Positions 28,467 to 38,228 are shown, counted from the stretch's first letter. The stretch is 64,000 nt of DNA from Schumannella soli (GCF_006517435.1 NZ_VHQG01000004.1:248001-312000); one strand, 5' to 3'. Program-made: numbers and translations. Notes: a model not told the origin generated them from the letters alone.

Positions 28467-29052
28467 TCGCGGCGCCGTCGGGGCCGCCGTCGCGCGGCGC
28501 TTCGTCGAGCCCGCCCGGGCTCTCCCCCTCCGCTGGGGCTCCTACCGCCCGCGGCTGATCGGCGGGCTCGCCCTCATCGTCGCCGGCGGCGTGGCGATCG
28601 CCGGCTCGAACACCTTCCAGCTGCTGCTGCTGCTCGCCGGATCGACCGCCCACATCGTCGGCTGGGGCATCATCCCGAGCGACGGCTGGCGCCGCGTCGT
28701 CGCCGCTCTCCCCGCCACGCTCGGCTGCTGGATGGCGCTGCCCGGTCCGCGCTACCTCGCCGTGCTCGTGCTCCCCTTCGCCGCCTGGCTGCTCGTGCGG
28801 CACCGTCCCCCGCTCGCCTGGCTGACCGCGCCGCTCGTCGTGATCGCCGCGATCGGCGTCGCGCTCGCGATCGGCGAGCTCGAGAGCGGCGCCCCGGGCG
28901 CCTACCGGTGGATGCTGCCGGGCACCGCGGTCATGGCGGCCGTGCTGGTGGGCTGCGCCTCGCTGGCGCGGGCCATCCACGCCGGCCTCGATCGCTCACG
29001 GCGGAACGGCATGCAGGGGATGCCCAGCCGCCGGGCTACAGGTGATCTTTAG
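28453..29052 (+). CDS. small polytopic membrane protein, unknown function
   Basis: This 199-residue protein has a basic N-terminus of about 35 residues and then five or six hydrophobic segments (GGLALIVAGGVAIAG, QLLLLLAGSTAHIVGWGI, YLAVLVLPFAAWLLV, LVVIAAIGVALAIG, AVMAAVLVGCASLARAI). GTG 28453 overlaps the end of the zinc-ribbon gene, so the two are coupled. No family is recognised. It ends just before the Bax inhibitor-1 promoter. Confidence 0.7.
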   Translation: MSRSDRGAVGAAVARRFVEPARALPLRWGSYRPRLIGGLALIVAGGVAIAGSNTFQLLLLLAGSTAHIVGWGIIPSDGWRRVVAALPATLGCWMALPGPRYLAVLVLPFAAWLLVRHRPPLAWLTAPLVVIAAIGVALAIGELESGAPGAYRWMLPGTAVMAAVLVGCASLARAIHAGLDRSRRNGMQGMPSRRATGDL

Positions 29053-29126
29053 ACTGGTGCGACCCGGCATTCCCGGGCGTGACCCGCATCCAGCGGGCCC
29101 ACCCTGACCATGAGCATGGAGGCGAC

Positions 29127-29921
29127 ATGGCCAACGGCAACCCGGCGTTCCGATCCCCCGCGTTCTCGGAGCGCGGCACGGCGGTTCCGCCGATCCCCAC
29201 CCCCGAGCAGCTGGCCCACCACTACGACCTGCCCTCGGCGACCCCGATCGACACCGACCGGATGACCTACGAGGACACGGCGGTCAAGACCGTCGTCAGC
29301 TTCGGCGTGCTGCTCATCGGCGCGGTCGTCGGCTGGTTCTTCCCGATCCTGCTGTTCCCCGCCGCGATCGCCGGCCTCGTGCTCGCGCTCGTCAACATCT
29401 TCAAGAAGCGCCCCTCGGCGGCGCTCGTGCTGGCCTACTCGGCCGTGCAGGGTGTCGTGGTCGGCGCGGTCTCGCAGTTCTACTCGACGAAGTTCGACGG
29501 GATCATCCCGATCGCCGTGTTCGGCACCCTCGCCGTCGTCGGCGTGACGCTCGCGCTGTTCGCGAGCGGCAAGGTGCGGGCCTCGGCGCGCGCGACCAAG
29601 ATCTTCCTCGTCGCGATGCTCGGCTACGTCGCGTTCTCGCTCGTCAACGTCGTGCTCATGCTGACCGGCGTCGTCGACAACTACGGCGGACTGCGCGGCG
29701 TCGAGATCGCGGGCATCCCGCTGGGCATCCCGCTCGGCATCCTCGTCGTGATCATGGCCGCGTACTCGCTCGTGCTCGACTTCGACAGCATCCAGCAGGG
29801 CGTGCGCAACGGCGCCCCGCGGGTCTACGCCTGGGCCGGCGCCTTCGGCATCATCGTCACGGTCGTCTGGCTGTACCTCGAGATCCTCCGCCTCGTGAGC
29901 TACTTCATGCCGCGCAACTGA
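29127..29921 (+). CDS. Bax inhibitor-1 / YccA family membrane protein
   Basis: This 264-residue integral membrane protein has seven hydrophobic segments and matches the actinobacterial Bax inhibitor-1-like group (MANGNPAFRSPAFSERG start, TYEDTAVKTVV before helix 1, DFDSIQQGVRNGAPR before the last helix). Family members are proposed to be calcium leak channels, but the physiological role here is unknown. ATG 29127 follows GGAGG (29118-29122) at correct spacing, and TAGACT at 29051-29056 is a likely -10. Confidence 0.9.
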   Translation: MANGNPAFRSPAFSERGTAVPPIPTPEQLAHHYDLPSATPIDTDRMTYEDTAVKTVVSFGVLLIGAVVGWFFPILLFPAAIAGLVLALVNIFKKRPSAALVLAYSAVQGVVVGAVSQFYSTKFDGIIPIAVFGTLAVVGVTLALFASGKVRASARATKIFLVAMLGYVAFSLVNVVLMLTGVVDNYGGLRGVEIAGIPLGIPLGILVVIMAAYSLVLDFDSIQQGVRNGAPRVYAWAGAFGIIVTVVWLYLEILRLVSYFMPRN

Positions 29922-29932
29922 CGTACCGCAAC

Positions 29933-29976
29933 CGAGAAGGGCCCCGTCGCGATCGCTCGCGACGGGGCCCTTCTCG
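29933..29976. terminator. bidirectional stem-loop terminator
   Basis: A perfect 20-bp stem (29933-29952 with 29957-29976), loop tcgc, stands between the convergent Bax inhibitor-1 gene and guaA. The ends read GAGAAGGGCCC and GGGCCCTTCTC, giving U-rich tails both ways. Confidence 0.9.
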
Positions 29977-29998
29977 TGTGCGCAGGCGAGCCGGAGGC

Positions 29999-31588
29999 TC
30001 ACTCCCACTCGATCGTCCCCGGCGGCTTCGACGTGACGTCGAGCACGACGCGGTTGACCTCGCTCACCTCGTTCGTGATGCGGTTCGAGATGCGGGCCAG
30101 CACGTCGTAGGGCAGGCGCGTCCAGTCGGCCGTCATCGCGTCCTCGCTCGAGACCGGACGCAGCACGATGGGGTGGCCGTAGGTGCGGCCGTCGCCCTGC
30201 ACGCCCACCGAGCGCACATCCGCGAGCAGCACGACCGGGCACTGCCAGATTTCGCCGTCGAGGCCCGCCTTGGTCAGCTCGGCACGAGCGATCGCGTCGG
30301 CGTGACGCAGAATCTCGAGACGGTCAGAGGTGACCTCACCCACGATGCGGATTCCGAGGCCGGGCCCCGGAAAGGGCTGACGCCCGACGATCTCCTCCGG
30401 AAGCCCGAGCTCCCGGCCGATCGCGCGCACCTCGTCCTTGAACAGGGTGCGCAGCGGCTCGACGAGCTCGAACTGCAGGTCCTCCGGCAGCCCGCCGACG
30501 TTGTGGTGGCTCTTGATGTTCGCGGTGCCCGAGCCGCCGCCCGACTCCACCACATCCGGGTAGAGCGTGCCCTGCACGAGGAAGCGGATGGGGTCGCCCT
30601 CCGACGCCGCCTCGGCGACGAGCTCGGACTGCACCTTCTCGAACGAGCGGATGAACTCGCGGCCGATGATCTTGCGCTTCTGCTCCGGATCGCTCACCCC
30701 GGCGAGGGCGTCGAGGAACTGCTGGCGCGCGTCCACCGTCACCAGGCGCACGCCGGTCGAGGCGACGTAGTCGTTCTCGACCTGCTCGCGCTCACCCTGA
30801 CGCAGCAGTCCGTGATCGATGAAGACGGCGACGAGCTGGTCGCCGACGGCCTCGTGCACGAGCGCGGTCGAGACGGCCGAGTCGACGCCGCCGGAGAGCG
30901 CGGAGAGCACCCGGCCGGTTCCGACCTGGGCGCGGATGCGCTCGACCTGCTCGGCGATGACGTTGCCGCTGTTCCAGTCGGCGGGCAGCCCGGCGGCCTT
31001 GTGCAGGAAGTTCTCGATGACCCGCTGGCCGTGGTCGGAGTGCTTGACCTCGGGGTGCCACTGCACGCCGTAGAAGCGGCGGGCGTCGTCGGCGAAGGCC
31101 GCGACCGGGGTGTGCTCGGTGCGGGCGAGCACCTCGAAGCCCTCGGGAGCGCGCGCGACCTGGTCGCCGTGGCTCATCCACACGTTCTGCTCGGCCGGCT
31201 GCCCGTCGAGCAGCGTGCCCTGGGTGACGACGGTCGCGTTGGTCGCGCCGTACTCGCGCAGCCCCGTGTTGGCGACCTCGCCGCCGAGGGTCTGCGCCAT
31301 GACCTGGAAGCCGTAGCAGATGCCGAGCGTCGGCACGCCGAGGTCGAAGACGCCGGCGTCGAGCGCGGGCGCGCCCTCGTCGTAGACCGACGACGGACCA
31401 CCGGAGAGGATGATGCCGACCGGGCTCTTCGCCGCGATCTCGGCGGCGGTCGCCGAGTGCGGCACGATCTCGCTGTAGACGCCGGCCTCGCGCACGCGGC
31501 GGGCGATCAGCTGGGCGTACTGGGCGCCGAAGTCGACGACGAGGACGGGGCGCTGCTCGGTCGGCGCCGCGGGGGTGGGGTCGGTCAC
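29999..31588 (-). CDS. guaA: GMP synthase (glutamine-hydrolysing)
   Basis: GuaA aminates XMP to GMP using glutamine and ATP. This 529-residue protein has an N-terminal class I amidotransferase ([17 protein letters not shown], catalytic Cys in LGICYGFQ, His-Glu in VQWHPEV), an ATP pyrophosphatase domain ([10 protein letters not shown]) and the dimerisation domain ending in [14 protein letters not shown] 31588 overlaps the preceding DUF3817 gene by 4 nt. It works with guaB2 and guaB3 encoded further along this window. Confidence 0.97.
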   Translation of the reverse strand: MTDPTPAAPTEQRPVLVVDFGAQYAQLIARRVREAGVYSEIVPHSATAAEIAAKSPVGIILSGGPSSVYDEGAPALDAGVFDLGVPTLGICYGFQVMAQTLGGEVANTGLREYGATNATVVTQGTLLDGQPAEQNVWMSHGDQVARAPEGFEVLARTEHTPVAAFADDARRFYGVQWHPEVKHSDHGQRVIENFLHKAAGLPADWNSGNVIAEQVERIRAQVGTGRVLSALSGGVDSAVSTALVHEAVGDQLVAVFIDHGLLRQGEREQVENDYVASTGVRLVTVDARQQFLDALAGVSDPEQKRKIIGREFIRSFEKVQSELVAEAASEGDPIRFLVQGTLYPDVVESGGGSGTANIKSHHNVGGLPEDLQFELVEPLRTLFKDEVRAIGRELGLPEEIVGRQPFPGPGLGIRIVGEVTSDRLEILRHADAIARAELTKAGLDGEIWQCPVVLLADVRSVGVQGDGRTYGHPIVLRPVSSEDAMTADWTRLPYDVLARISNRITNEVSEVNRVVLDVTSKPPGTIEWE

Positions 31589-32070
31589 GCGTTGGTCTCC
31601 ACGGTGTTGTCAGATGAACCGGTGTTGCCGGACGGGGACGAGGCGCCGACGCGAGCACGCTGCTCAGCTTCGGCCTTCTGGATGATGGCCTCGATCTGGC
31701 GGGGCACCCGCCGCTCGAGGAAGAACGACAGCAGCGGGATGACGCCGCCGGCGGCGATGAAGAGGAAGCGCCCGAAGCTGAAGCGCGAGAAGCGCCACAG
31801 CACGAAGTCGAGACCCACGTAGAGCACGTAGAACCAGCCGTGCGCGATGAGGATGATCGTCGTCAGATCCGTGCCGCCGGGGCTGTGCGGAGCAGCTAGG
31901 AAGAAGCCGCGCGGGCCTCCGGCGTAGACGTCGTAGCCCCATCCCCAGCGGATCGCCGTGACGACGCCGAGCAGGAGGAGCATGGTGCCGGTGATGATCG
32001 ACGACACCTTGTAGATCTTGACCGCCAGACGCAGCCGCGGGATGTCGGAGGGGCGGGGGCCGAGAGGCAT
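31585..32070 (-). CDS. DUF3817 membrane protein
   Basis: This 161-residue protein with three or four hydrophobic segments matches DUF3817 ([16 protein letters not shown] near the N-terminus, [41 protein letters not shown]). ATG 32070 is preceded by TAGAAT with 7 nt between, so the transcript is probably leaderless. The first three bases of that hexamer are the stop codon of the SURF1 gene. The C-terminal tail is polar ([16 protein letters not shown]). It is coupled to guaA. Function unknown. Confidence 0.88.
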   Translation of the reverse strand: MPLGPRPSDIPRLRLAVKIYKVSSIITGTMLLLLGVVTAIRWGWGYDVYAGGPRGFFLAAPHSPGGTDLTTIILIAHGWFYVLYVGLDFVLWRFSRFSFGRFLFIAAGGVIPLLSFFLERRVPRQIEAIIQKAEAEQRARVGASSPSGNTGSSDNTVETNA

Positions 32071-32080
32071 GAGGCCCATT

Positions 32081-32908
32081 CTACGGGCGGCTCGAGGGCT
32101 CGCCGGCCGCCTCCGCCGCCTCGCGCTCGGCGAGGATCTCGCGCTCCATGGCATCGCGCACGAGGCGGTACCAGAGATAGAACGCGAAGCCGGCGAAGAT
32201 GACCCACTCGATCGCGTAGAAGATGTTCAGCACGTTGAGCGCCGCATCCTGCTCGGGCGGCGGCGCGACGATCTGCCGGGTGCCGGCGATCGGCTCGTCG
32301 TCGACCACGTAGCCGCCGTAGACCGGGCCGACCTCGGCCCATTCGTTGATCAGCGCCGCGGGCGCGAGCGCCGAGCGCTGGCCCTTCTCGAATTCGTCAT
32401 CGGTCGGCGCCTCACCCGGCATGTAGCGTCCGCGGATGCTGCGGGGCTCGGCGTCGAGGCCGGCGGCGGCCTTCTCGGCGGCGGCGCGCGTCGCGGTCCA
32501 GCCGAGCGCGACGGCGAGCGAATCGCCGTCGTCGTCGACGAGATGACCGACGACCCAGTAGCCGGCGCGCCCATCCACCTCGCCCGCGGTTCCGACGCGC
32601 ACCCGGTCGCTGAGCACGACGGTGTCGCCGGGCACGACCGCGCCGCTGACGCTGACGCGTCTCCCGGCCTCGTCTCCGGTCACCGCGGTCTGCGGGCGGT
32701 CGACCTGCGACAGCGGCAGCACTTTCTCGGTGTCGAGCTTCTCGGTCGTCGCCGTCAGCACGGCCCGGCCCAGCTGCCACTGGGCGAGTGCGGCGAAGGT
32801 CGCGGCGATCGCCATGACGAGCAGCAGCGCGCCGATCCAGCGCGGCGTGCGCGCGATGCTCCACCAGCGCCGGCCGTCGAAGGCGGGGCGCTCGTCGCTC
32901 GAGGCCAT
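32081..32908 (-). CDS. SURF1 family cytochrome oxidase biogenesis protein
   Basis: This 275-residue protein has one transmembrane helix near each end (about 24-46 and 230-250) and a periplasmic-side domain between them, the SURF1 layout. Motifs seen are AQWQLGRA after helix 1, GWTATR in the middle and NVLNIFYAIEWVIFAGFAFYLWYR at helix 2. SURF1 proteins help insert haem into terminal oxidases. ATG 32908 shares one base with the stop of the antiporter gene (TGATG), so they are co-translated. Confidence 0.92.
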   Translation of the reverse strand: MASSDERPAFDGRRWWSIARTPRWIGALLLVMAIAATFAALAQWQLGRAVLTATTEKLDTEKVLPLSQVDRPQTAVTGDEAGRRVSVSGAVVPGDTVVLSDRVRVGTAGEVDGRAGYWVVGHLVDDDGDSLAVALGWTATRAAAEKAAAGLDAEPRSIRGRYMPGEAPTDDEFEKGQRSALAPAALINEWAEVGPVYGGYVVDDEPIAGTRQIVAPPPEQDAALNVLNIFYAIEWVIFAGFAFYLWYRLVRDAMEREILAEREAAEAAGEPSSRP

Positions 32909-34485
32909 CAGTACTCCGGGTCCCTCTCGCGGCGACGCGGGCGGGCGTCGCCGTCGCTCTGCTGCATCGCCTGCTCGGCGAGGCGCAGGGCGTTCTCACG
33001 CTCGCGCTCACGCGCGGCGGCAGGATCGTCGGAGGCGCGCCGGGCCTCGGCTTCGGCCGCCGTCGCGGCGTCGACCGACTCGGCGCGCGCGGCACCCGCC
33101 GCCCGCTCTGCCGCATCCTCGCGGTCGCCCGCGCGCTCGGCCTGCTCGACCGTGGCCGAACGGGGAGCCTGCAGCGGCGTCTCGTCGTCGAGGTACTCGC
33201 CGTCGATCGTCGGCTCGTCGGCGACGGCGTCGGTCTCGGGCTGCTGCCCCTCCATGGCCGCCTCGGCGATCGCGAGCTCGAGGTCGCGCCCGGCATCGGG
33301 TCGCTTGGCGATCTTCGGGCGCACACGGAAGATCGCGGCGCCGATCTTCTCGCTGTTGACCGACAGGATCGGACCGACCACGGCCATGATCAGCACGTAG
33401 AGACCCGCGAAGGGCTGCAGCCGTTCATCCAGCCCGGCCCCGGCCGCGAGCGTCGCCAGGATCAGCGCGAACTCGCCGCGGTTCTGCAGCATCGCGCTCG
33501 CGTTGAGTCCCTCGGCCGGCGTGAGCTTGTTGAAGCGGGCGATCAGCTGGCCGCTCGCGGTGTTGATGATGAGCGTCATCACGACCGCGACGAGCACCGG
33601 CACGAGCACGCCGCCGAACTGGCGCACGTCGAGCGCGAGGCCGAAGTTCAGGAAGAAGAACGCCGCGAAGACGTCGCGCATCGGCAGCGCGAACTGCTCG
33701 ATGCGGGCGCGGAAGCGGGTCGCCCCCAGCACGAGGCCGATGAGGAACGCGCCGATCGCGTCCGAGACGCCGAGCAGCTCGCCGATTCCGCCGAAGGCGA
33801 CCGCGAGGCCGAAGAACAGGATCGTGAACAGCTCGTCGTCGCGGGTCTGCACGATGCGCGAGACGATCCGGCCGCCCCAGCGCGCCACCGTGAACATGAC
33901 GACGAGGAAACCGAACGAGATCGCCAGCTTCAGCACGATCGCGCCGAGGTCGGTCTCACCGCCGACCACGACGCCGACGATCGCGAGGTACGCGGCGACG
34001 AAGATGTCCTCGAGCACCGCGATGCCCAGGATCATCGGCGTCTCGCGGTTGGCCAGACGCCGCAGCTCGATCAGCAGCTTCGTGACGATCGCACTCGACG
34101 ACACCGCCGTCATGCCGGCGATGATGAGCGCCTCGCGCGTGCCCCATCCCACCCACATGCCGAAGGCGAAGCCGGCGCCCATGTTGGCGAGGATGCGCAC
34201 GCCGCCCGAGAGGGCGAGCTTGCCCGCATTGCCGAAGAACTCGTCCTGATCGAACTCGAGGCCGAGGTTGAAGAGCAGGAAGATCAGGCCGAAGGTCGCG
34301 ACGAGCTCGACGTCGGCCGGCTCGAAGGCGAGCGGGAAGAAGTGCGTGTTCGGGCTCGCGAGCACGCCGACGACCATGTAGATCGGGATCGCGGGCAGGC
34401 CGATCAGCTTGCCGAGGCGTCCGAGACCCCAGGCCAGGACGAAGAGGATGCCGAGGACGAGCAGCTCTCCGCCGAGGGAGTGCAC
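32908..34485 (-). CDS. CPA2-type cation/proton antiporter (KhtU/KefB-like)
   Basis: This 525-residue protein has about 12-13 helices in residues 1-385 with CPA2 motifs (FGLIFLLFNLGLEFD, MTAVSSSAIVTKLL, ILGIAVLEDIFVA, LGVSDAIGAFLIGLVLG, LQNRGEFALILA). It lacks the TrkA-N domain of KefB/KefC and instead ends in an acidic, Ala/Glu/Arg-rich tail of about 140 residues. The preceding gene encodes a TrkA-C protein, as in Bacillus khtTU, which exports K+ in exchange for H+. GTG 34485 follows that gene after 3 nt. Confidence 0.92.
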   Translation of the reverse strand: MHSLGGELLVLGILFVLAWGLGRLGKLIGLPAIPIYMVVGVLASPNTHFFPLAFEPADVELVATFGLIFLLFNLGLEFDQDEFFGNAGKLALSGGVRILANMGAGFAFGMWVGWGTREALIIAGMTAVSSSAIVTKLLIELRRLANRETPMILGIAVLEDIFVAAYLAIVGVVVGGETDLGAIVLKLAISFGFLVVMFTVARWGGRIVSRIVQTRDDELFTILFFGLAVAFGGIGELLGVSDAIGAFLIGLVLGATRFRARIEQFALPMRDVFAAFFFLNFGLALDVRQFGGVLVPVLVAVVMTLIINTASGQLIARFNKLTPAEGLNASAMLQNRGEFALILATLAAGAGLDERLQPFAGLYVLIMAVVGPILSVNSEKIGAAIFRVRPKIAKRPDAGRDLELAIAEAAMEGQQPETDAVADEPTIDGEYLDDETPLQAPRSATVEQAERAGDREDAAERAAGAARAESVDAATAAEAEARRASDDPAAARERERENALRLAEQAMQQSDGDARPRRRERDPEY

Positions 34486-34488
34486 GGT

Positions 34489-35013
34489 CTACGCTCCGGC
34501 GTCGGCGGCGACCTTGGGCGTCAGCTCCCCCGTGCGATAGAAGTTGAAGGCCTTCGCGACCTTCTCGGGGCTGCCCGCGACGACGAGCGTGTCGCCGGGG
34601 AACACCTTGAAGTCGTCGGCCGGAGCCGGGTTCGCCGATTCGCCGCGCACGACCGCGACGACCGTCAGGCCGACGAGTCCGCGGGTGGCGAGGCTGCCCA
34701 GCTGCTGCCCGGCGATGTGGTGGTCGTAGTCGACCGTGAACCAGTCGATCGAGAGGCCCGGCAGGGTCTCGAGCGCCGAGAGCGACTCGGTGATGCGGGT
34801 GCCGCCGAGCAGTTCGGCGAGCGTGTGCGCCTCGTCTTCGTCGAGACGCAGAGACACCTTGGCGGCGTCGGCGCCGTCGCCGGCGTCGGAGAACGTGATG
34901 AGGTCGCTGTGCCCGGAGCGGTGCGTGATCACGCCGACCTTGCCGCCGTCATCCGTGACGAAGGTGTGGAGCACGCCGACCCCCGGGAGCTTGACCCGTC
35001 GGACATCGACCAT
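34489..35013 (-). CDS. TrkA-C domain regulatory subunit of the K+/H+ antiporter (KhtT-like)
   Basis: This 174-residue cytosolic protein has an N-terminal part (MVDVRRVKLPGVGVLHTFVT) and a C-terminal TrkA-C/RCK-C domain (VVAVVRGESANPAPADDFKV, FPGDTLVVAGSPEKVAKAFNF). KhtT homologues sense pH and c-di-AMP and gate the adjacent antiporter; ligand binding here is inferred only from family. ATG 35013 follows AAGGAG. A TAGACT -10 candidate lies at 35048-35053 (minus), inside the end of glpD and an inverted repeat. Confidence 0.9.
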   Translation of the reverse strand: MVDVRRVKLPGVGVLHTFVTDDGGKVGVITHRSGHSDLITFSDAGDGADAAKVSLRLDEDEAHTLAELLGGTRITESLSALETLPGLSIDWFTVDYDHHIAGQQLGSLATRGLVGLTVVAVVRGESANPAPADDFKVFPGDTLVVAGSPEKVAKAFNFYRTGELTPKVAADAGA

Positions 35014-35043
35014 GGATGAGCTCCTTCAAGCTGTGGGGAATGC

Positions 35044-35059
35044 CCTCAGTCTACTGAGG
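35044..35059. promoter_or_regulatory. inverted repeat spanning the glpD stop and the next promoter
   Basis: CCTCAG-tcta-CTGAGG is a perfect 6-bp stem that includes the glpD stop codon (TAG, 35051-35053) and the TAGACT -10 candidate of the TrkA-C gene. It may be a short terminator overlapping a promoter, or an operator. Confidence 0.4.
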
Positions 35060-36952
35060 CCCGTCCCCGGTGGCCGGACGCTTCGCCTGCGGCGTACGTC
35101 CCGTGCGCGGTGCGCGGGTCGTGCGCGACGCCGCGGACTTCGCCGTGCGCGGCTTCGCCGAAGCCGTCCGTCCGGCCGGCTTCGGAGCGGTCGTCACCGG
35201 CGCATCCGCCGCACTCGGCAGCTCGGCGAGGATCGTCGAGATGTCGGGAGCCTCGAGACGCACCCGGTCGGCCGCGGCATCGTCGGGCTCGAGCTGGCTG
35301 GCCCGCTCGGCGGCGACACGGCGCAGATAGTTCTCCGTCTCCTCCTGGATGCGGTCCGCATCCCAGCCGAGTACCTCGCCCATGAGCGCAGCGGCGACGG
35401 GCGCGGCGCTGACGCCGCGATCCCAGGCCTCGATCGAGATGCGGGTGCGGCGCGCGAGCACGTCCTCGAGGTGCAGCGCTCCCTCGTGGCTGGCCGCGTA
35501 GACGAGCTCGGCCTGGATGTAGTCGTCGGCCCCCGGCACCGCCTCGGCGAGCTCGGGCCGCTCCTTGATGAGCTCGAGCACCTCGTCGGTCAGCACGCCA
35601 TAGCGGTTGAGCAGGTGCTCGACGCGCACCCGGTGCACGTCGAAGGCGCGGGCGATGCGGGCGCGCTTGTTCCACGCCGCCTGGTAGCCCTCGGCGCCGA
35701 GCAGCCCGATGTCCTGCGTGACGCTCTCCGACCATCTGCCGTCGAGCGCCGCGACGGCCTCGTCGATCGCGTCCTTCGCCATCACGCGGTAGGTCGTCCA
35801 CTTGCCGCCGGCGATCACCACGAGACCCGGCACCGAATGCGCCACGAGGTGTTCGCGGCTGAGCTTCGAGGTCTGCTCGCTCTCGCCCGCCAGCAGCGGA
35901 CGCAGGCCCGCGTAGACGCCCTCGACATCCTCGCGGGTCAGCTTCACGGCGAGTACCTGGTTGACGTGCTCGAGCAGGTAGTCGATGTCGGCGGCCGTCG
36001 CAGCGGGATGCGCCTTGTCGAGGTTCCAGTCGGTGTCGGTCGTGCCGATCAGCCAGTGCCGACCCCACGGGATGACGAAGAGCACGCTCTTCTCGGTGCG
36101 CAGGATCATGCCGATCTTCGACTGGAAGCGGTCGCGCGGCACGACCAGGTGAACGCCCTTCGACGCGCGCACCTTGAATCCGCCGCGGGCGCCCACCATC
36201 GCCTGCGTGTCGTCCGTCCAGACGCCGGTCGCGTTGACGACCTGCTTGGCGTGGATCTCGAAGCGCTCGCCGGTCTCGACGTCGAGCGCCTGCACGCCGA
36301 CGACGCGCTCGCCGACCTTGAGGAAGCCCTCGACCCGCACGCGCGGGGCGACGTGGGCGCCGTAGAACGAGGCCGTGCGCGCCAGATTCGCCACGTAGCG
36401 GGCGTCGTCGACCTGCGCGTCGTAATAGGTGAGGCCGCCGATGAAGGCGTCCTTGTCGAGCCCGGGCATCGCCTTCGCGAGCTGCCGCTTCGACAGGTGA
36501 CGGTGGTGGGGCACGCCGGGCGGGCGGCCGCCGCTCCACGAGAAGGCGTCGTAGAGCAGCATTCCGGCGCCGATGTAGAGGCGCTCGAACACGGGCTTCG
36601 TCAGCGGGTAGAGGAAGCGCACCGGCTTCACCAGGTGCGGGGCGATGCGCTGCAGCAGCAGGCCGCGTTCGATGAGCGCCTCGCGCACGAGCCCGAAGTC
36701 GAGCTGCTCGAGGTAGCGGATGCCGCCGTGCACGAGCTTCGACGAGCGGCTCGAGGTTCCGGAGGCGAAGTCGCGCGCCTCGAGAAGACCCGTGCGCAGA
36801 CCGCGGGTGACGGCGTCGAGTGCAGATCCCGTGCCGACGATCCCGCCGCCGACGACGAGGATGTCGAGCTCGCGATCGCGCATCGAGGCGATCGCCGCCG
36901 CGCGCTCCTCGGGACCGAGCTTGGTGGATCGGGTCACGGACCTGCGGGCCAT
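35051..36952 (-). CDS. glpD: FAD-dependent glycerol-3-phosphate dehydrogenase
   Basis: GlpD oxidises glycerol 3-phosphate to dihydroxyacetone phosphate at the membrane and passes electrons to quinone. The 633-residue protein has the FAD motif ILVVGGGIVGTGSALDAVTR, SSKLVHGGIRYLEQLDFGLV, VNATGVWTDD, GGKWTTYRVMAKDAID and the C-terminal domain. The last about 60 residues are a Lys/Arg/Ala/Thr/Pro tail that is unusual for GlpD and could bind nucleic acid or lipid head groups, or may simply be disordered. ATG 36952 follows GAGGAGG. No glpF or glpK is in the window. Confidence 0.95.
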   Translation of the reverse strand: MARRSVTRSTKLGPEERAAAIASMRDRELDILVVGGGIVGTGSALDAVTRGLRTGLLEARDFASGTSSRSSKLVHGGIRYLEQLDFGLVREALIERGLLLQRIAPHLVKPVRFLYPLTKPVFERLYIGAGMLLYDAFSWSGGRPPGVPHHRHLSKRQLAKAMPGLDKDAFIGGLTYYDAQVDDARYVANLARTASFYGAHVAPRVRVEGFLKVGERVVGVQALDVETGERFEIHAKQVVNATGVWTDDTQAMVGARGGFKVRASKGVHLVVPRDRFQSKIGMILRTEKSVLFVIPWGRHWLIGTTDTDWNLDKAHPAATAADIDYLLEHVNQVLAVKLTREDVEGVYAGLRPLLAGESEQTSKLSREHLVAHSVPGLVVIAGGKWTTYRVMAKDAIDEAVAALDGRWSESVTQDIGLLGAEGYQAAWNKRARIARAFDVHRVRVEHLLNRYGVLTDEVLELIKERPELAEAVPGADDYIQAELVYAASHEGALHLEDVLARRTRISIEAWDRGVSAAPVAAALMGEVLGWDADRIQEETENYLRRVAAERASQLEPDDAAADRVRLEAPDISTILAELPSAADAPVTTAPKPAGRTASAKPRTAKSAASRTTRAPRTGRTPQAKRPATGDGPQ

Positions 36953-37053
36953 CGGCGCCTCCTCATCGAAACCACCTCAACGCTACGCCGGAGCGTCGCG
37001 CGGGGCCGAGGGATGCCGTCTGCACGTTTTCCCGGAATGGTCCGGGAGCCGCC

Positions 37054-38175
37054 TCAGCCCTGGGCGTAGGGCGCGACGACGACCTCGACGCGCTGGAACT
37101 CCTTGAGGTCGGAGTAGCCCGTGGTCGCCATCGAGCGACGGAGCGCGCCGATCAGGTTGGTCGTGCCGTCGGCCGCCGTCGACGGCCCGAAGAGCACCTG
37201 CTCGAGCGGAGCGATGGTGCCGACCTCGACGCGGTTGCCGCGCGGCAGCTCGCCGTGGTGCGCCTCGGCGCCCCAGTGGAATCCGCGTCCCGGCGCCTCC
37301 TCGGCGCGGGCCAGGGTGGAGCCGAGCATGACCGCGTCGGCGCCGACCGAGATGGCCTTGACGATGTCGCCCGAGGTGCCGAGTCCGCCGTCGGCGATGA
37401 CGTGCACGTAGCGGCCGCCCGACTCGTCGAGGTAGTCGCGGCGAGCGCCGGCGACATCCGCCACCGCGGTGGCCATGGGCGCGTGGATGCCGAGCGCCGA
37501 GCGGGTCGTCGACGCCGCTCCCCCGCCGAAGCCGACGAGCACGCCGGCCGCACCGGTGCGCATGAGGTGCAGCGCCGCGGTGTACGTGGCGGCGCCGCCG
37601 ACGATGACCGGCACGTCGAGCTCGTAGATGAACTTCTTCAGGTTGAGCGGCTCGACGGTCTTGGAGACGTGCTCGGCGCTGACCGTCGTGCCGCGGATGA
37701 CGAACAGGTCGACGCCCGCATCCACGACCGCCTGGTAGTGCTCCTGCGTGCGCTGCGGGCTCAGCGCGCCGGCGACCGGCACGCCCGCGGCGCGGATCTC
37801 GGCGAGGCGCGCCTTGATCAGCTCGGGCTTGATCGGCTCGGCGTAGATCTGCTGCATGCGCTTCGTCGCCGACTCGGCCGGCAGCGTCGCGATCTCGGCG
37901 AGCACCGCGGTCGGGTCCTCGTAGCGGGTCCAGACGCCCTCGAGGTCGAGCACGCCGAGTCCGCCGTGGCGGCCGATCGCGATCGCCGTCTCGGGGCTGA
38001 CCACCGAGTCCATGGGGGCGGCGAGCACCGGGATGTCGAAGGTGAAGGCGTCGATCGTCCAGCTCACGCTGACGTCCTGCGGGTCGCGGGTGCGCCGGCT
38101 GGGGACGACGGCGATGTCGTCGAAGGCGTACGCGCGTCGGGCCCGCTTGGACCGGCCGATCTCGATGTCAGTCAC
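37054..38175 (-). CDS. guaB3: GuaB3 family IMP dehydrogenase-related protein
   Basis: This 373-residue TIM-barrel protein is related to IMPDH but lacks the CBS domains and the catalytic Cys loop: where GuaB2 has GPGSICTTR, this reads GFGGGAASTTR. GuaB3 proteins are found in actinobacteria and cyanobacteria; a cyanobacterial member has been reported to act as a GMP reductase, so true IMPDH activity should not be assumed. The N-terminus (MTDIEIGRSKRARRAYAFDD) and end (FQRVEVVVAPYAQG) are typical. GTG 38175 lies 6 nt after TAGGCT, a leaderless pattern. Confidence 0.93.
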   Translation of the reverse strand: MTDIEIGRSKRARRAYAFDDIAVVPSRRTRDPQDVSVSWTIDAFTFDIPVLAAPMDSVVSPETAIAIGRHGGLGVLDLEGVWTRYEDPTAVLAEIATLPAESATKRMQQIYAEPIKPELIKARLAEIRAAGVPVAGALSPQRTQEHYQAVVDAGVDLFVIRGTTVSAEHVSKTVEPLNLKKFIYELDVPVIVGGAATYTAALHLMRTGAAGVLVGFGGGAASTTRSALGIHAPMATAVADVAGARRDYLDESGGRYVHVIADGGLGTSGDIVKAISVGADAVMLGSTLARAEEAPGRGFHWGAEAHHGELPRGNRVEVGTIAPLEQVLFGPSTAADGTTNLIGALRRSMATTGYSDLKEFQRVEVVVAPYAQG

Positions 38176-38228
38176 CGGGCAAGCCTAGCGGCGACGCGGT
38201 GGATGCGATCCGGGTGCGGCCGAGGTCG

